Assembly: GCA_001795235.1 (NCBI GenBank)
Contig: MGNZ01000036.1
Span: forward strand, 20,639-40,207
Direction: 5' to 3'
DNA: 19,569 bases
Source of the DNA: Chloroflexi bacterium RBG_16_64_32
Lineage (GTDB): Bacteria; Chloroflexota; Dehalococcoidia; SM23-28-2; RBG-16-64-32
The position numbers and the translations under genes were made by a program. The notes under the pieces are model-generated. The model was given only the letters and a program-made list of their open reading frames with translations, ran no database searches and was not told where the DNA came from. Positions 18,918 to 19,569 of this stretch are shown here, one piece after another (positions within the stretch are counted from its first letter, which is position 1; every line of letters starts with the position of its first letter).

Positions 18918-18940
18918 ACTTGTCGCGTGAAGGACCTCTG

Positions 18941-19569
18941 ATGACGGCGCGCTCGCAGGGGGACATCCCCAAAGCCTACGTCCCTTCGAAGGCGGAGGGG
19001 CCCCTCTATCAGTTCTGGCTGGACCGCGGCTACTTCAAGCCCAAGACAGACCCCCAAAAGCAGCCGTTCTGCATCATCATGCCCCCGCCCAACGTGACGG
19101 GGGAGCTCCACCTGGGCCACGCCCTCACGGCTACCATGGAGGACTGCCTCATCCGCTGGCACCGCATGCGCGGCGACCCCACCCTCTGGCTCCCCGGCGT
19201 CGACCACGCCGGCATCGCCACCCAGAACGTGGTGGAGCGGGAGCTGGCCAAGGAGGGCCTAAGCCGCCACGACCTCGGGCGCGAGAAGTTCGTGGAGCGC
19301 GTGTGGCAGTGGGTGCGCAAGTACCGGGGCGTGATCAGCCGGCAGCACATGCGCCTGGGCGCCTCCTGCGACTGGGAGCGAGAGGTCTTCACCATGGACG
19401 ACGGGCCTCAGCGGGCGGTGCGCACCACCTTCGCCAACCTGTACCGGGATGGCCTCATCTACCGCGGCGAGCGGATGATCAACTGGTGCCCGCGTTGCCA
19501 GACGGCGCTGTCCGACCTGGAGGTGGAGCACCGCGAGCAGTCCGCCAACCTCTGGTACGTGCGCTATCC
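18941..19569 (+). CDS. valS: Valyl-tRNA synthetase, N-terminal part (runs off the right edge)
   Basis: 209 complete codons of a protein normally near 850-950 aa. It charges tRNA-Val with valine. The class I signature is PPPNVTGELHLGHAL (48-62, HLGH at 57-60). It is followed by LWLPGVDHAGIATQNVVER (82-100), LGASCDWEREVFTMDDG (139-155) and a zinc-binding-type NWCPRCQTALSDLEVEH (181-197); together these are typical of ValRS and not IleRS or LeuRS. The ATG at 18941 has AAGGA about 6 nt upstream. The reading frame is open to the window end. The editing domain, KMSKS loop and anticodon-binding domain lie outside. Confidence 0.96.
   Translation, partial: MTARSQGDIPKAYVPSKAEGPLYQFWLDRGYFKPKTDPQKQPFCIIMPPPNVTGELHLGHALTATMEDCLIRWHRMRGDPTLWLPGVDHAGIATQNVVERELAKEGLSRHDLGREKFVERVWQWVRKYRGVISRQHMRLGASCDWEREVFTMDDGPQRAVRTTFANLYRDGLIYRGERMINWCPRCQTALSDLEVEHREQSANLWYVRY

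Noticed and set aside
18869..18940. T-box riboswitch for valS
   Set aside because: The leader is only about 66 nt and lacks the conserved T-box and specifier-loop elements.

Overview
The window is GC-rich bacterial chromosome, most likely Chloroflexota and probably near Dehalococcoidia. The phylum call rests on lineage features recalled from memory: a SecA with an extra segment containing AYLFDP before the REAY motif, a PRPP synthetase with a DDEV-type PRPP loop, an RpoC with a long coiled-coil insertion, and a dispersed palindromic repeat of the 'TTCGACAGGCTC' type. No search was possible, so the phylum is inference. TAG, TGA, ATG, GTG and TTG are all used as ordinary stops or starts.

Leftward half (1-11,043, minus strand). 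A divergent promoter region at about 10,945-11,129 sends a DMT/EamA permease gene to the left. Next comes the rpoB-rpoC unit with a near-consensus sigma-70 promoter (TTGACA, 17 bp, TACACT). rpoC overlaps rpoB by 11 nt and starts with TTG. It is followed by a glutamate dehydrogenase gene and, 1 nt further on, by the start of a putative lipoprotein that runs off the left edge and appears frameshifted.

Rightward half (11,086-19,569, plus strand). prs (PRPP synthetase) comes first. Its last 38 bp plus one base recur perfectly 1,552 bp downstream, just before the secA promoter. Between the two copies lie a GNAT acetyltransferase gene broken by two in-frame amber codons, an uncharacterised exported protein coupled to it by an ATGA overlap, and a 49-codon reading frame whose C-terminus is the borrowed PRPP synthetase tail. 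I read this as a small insertion or duplication scar between prs and secA; it is the most unusual structure here. secA follows with a NUDIX hydrolase gene and an unrecognised 226-aa gene coupled to it. Then come a 372-bp gap rich in palindromes, bioY (biotin transporter S component) and the first 209 codons of valS.

Most genes are housekeeping: transcription (rpoBC), nucleotide precursor supply (prs), protein export (secA), vitamin uptake (bioY), nitrogen metabolism (gdhA) and translation (valS). No tRNA, rRNA, CRISPR array, recombinase gene or convincing U-tract terminator was seen.
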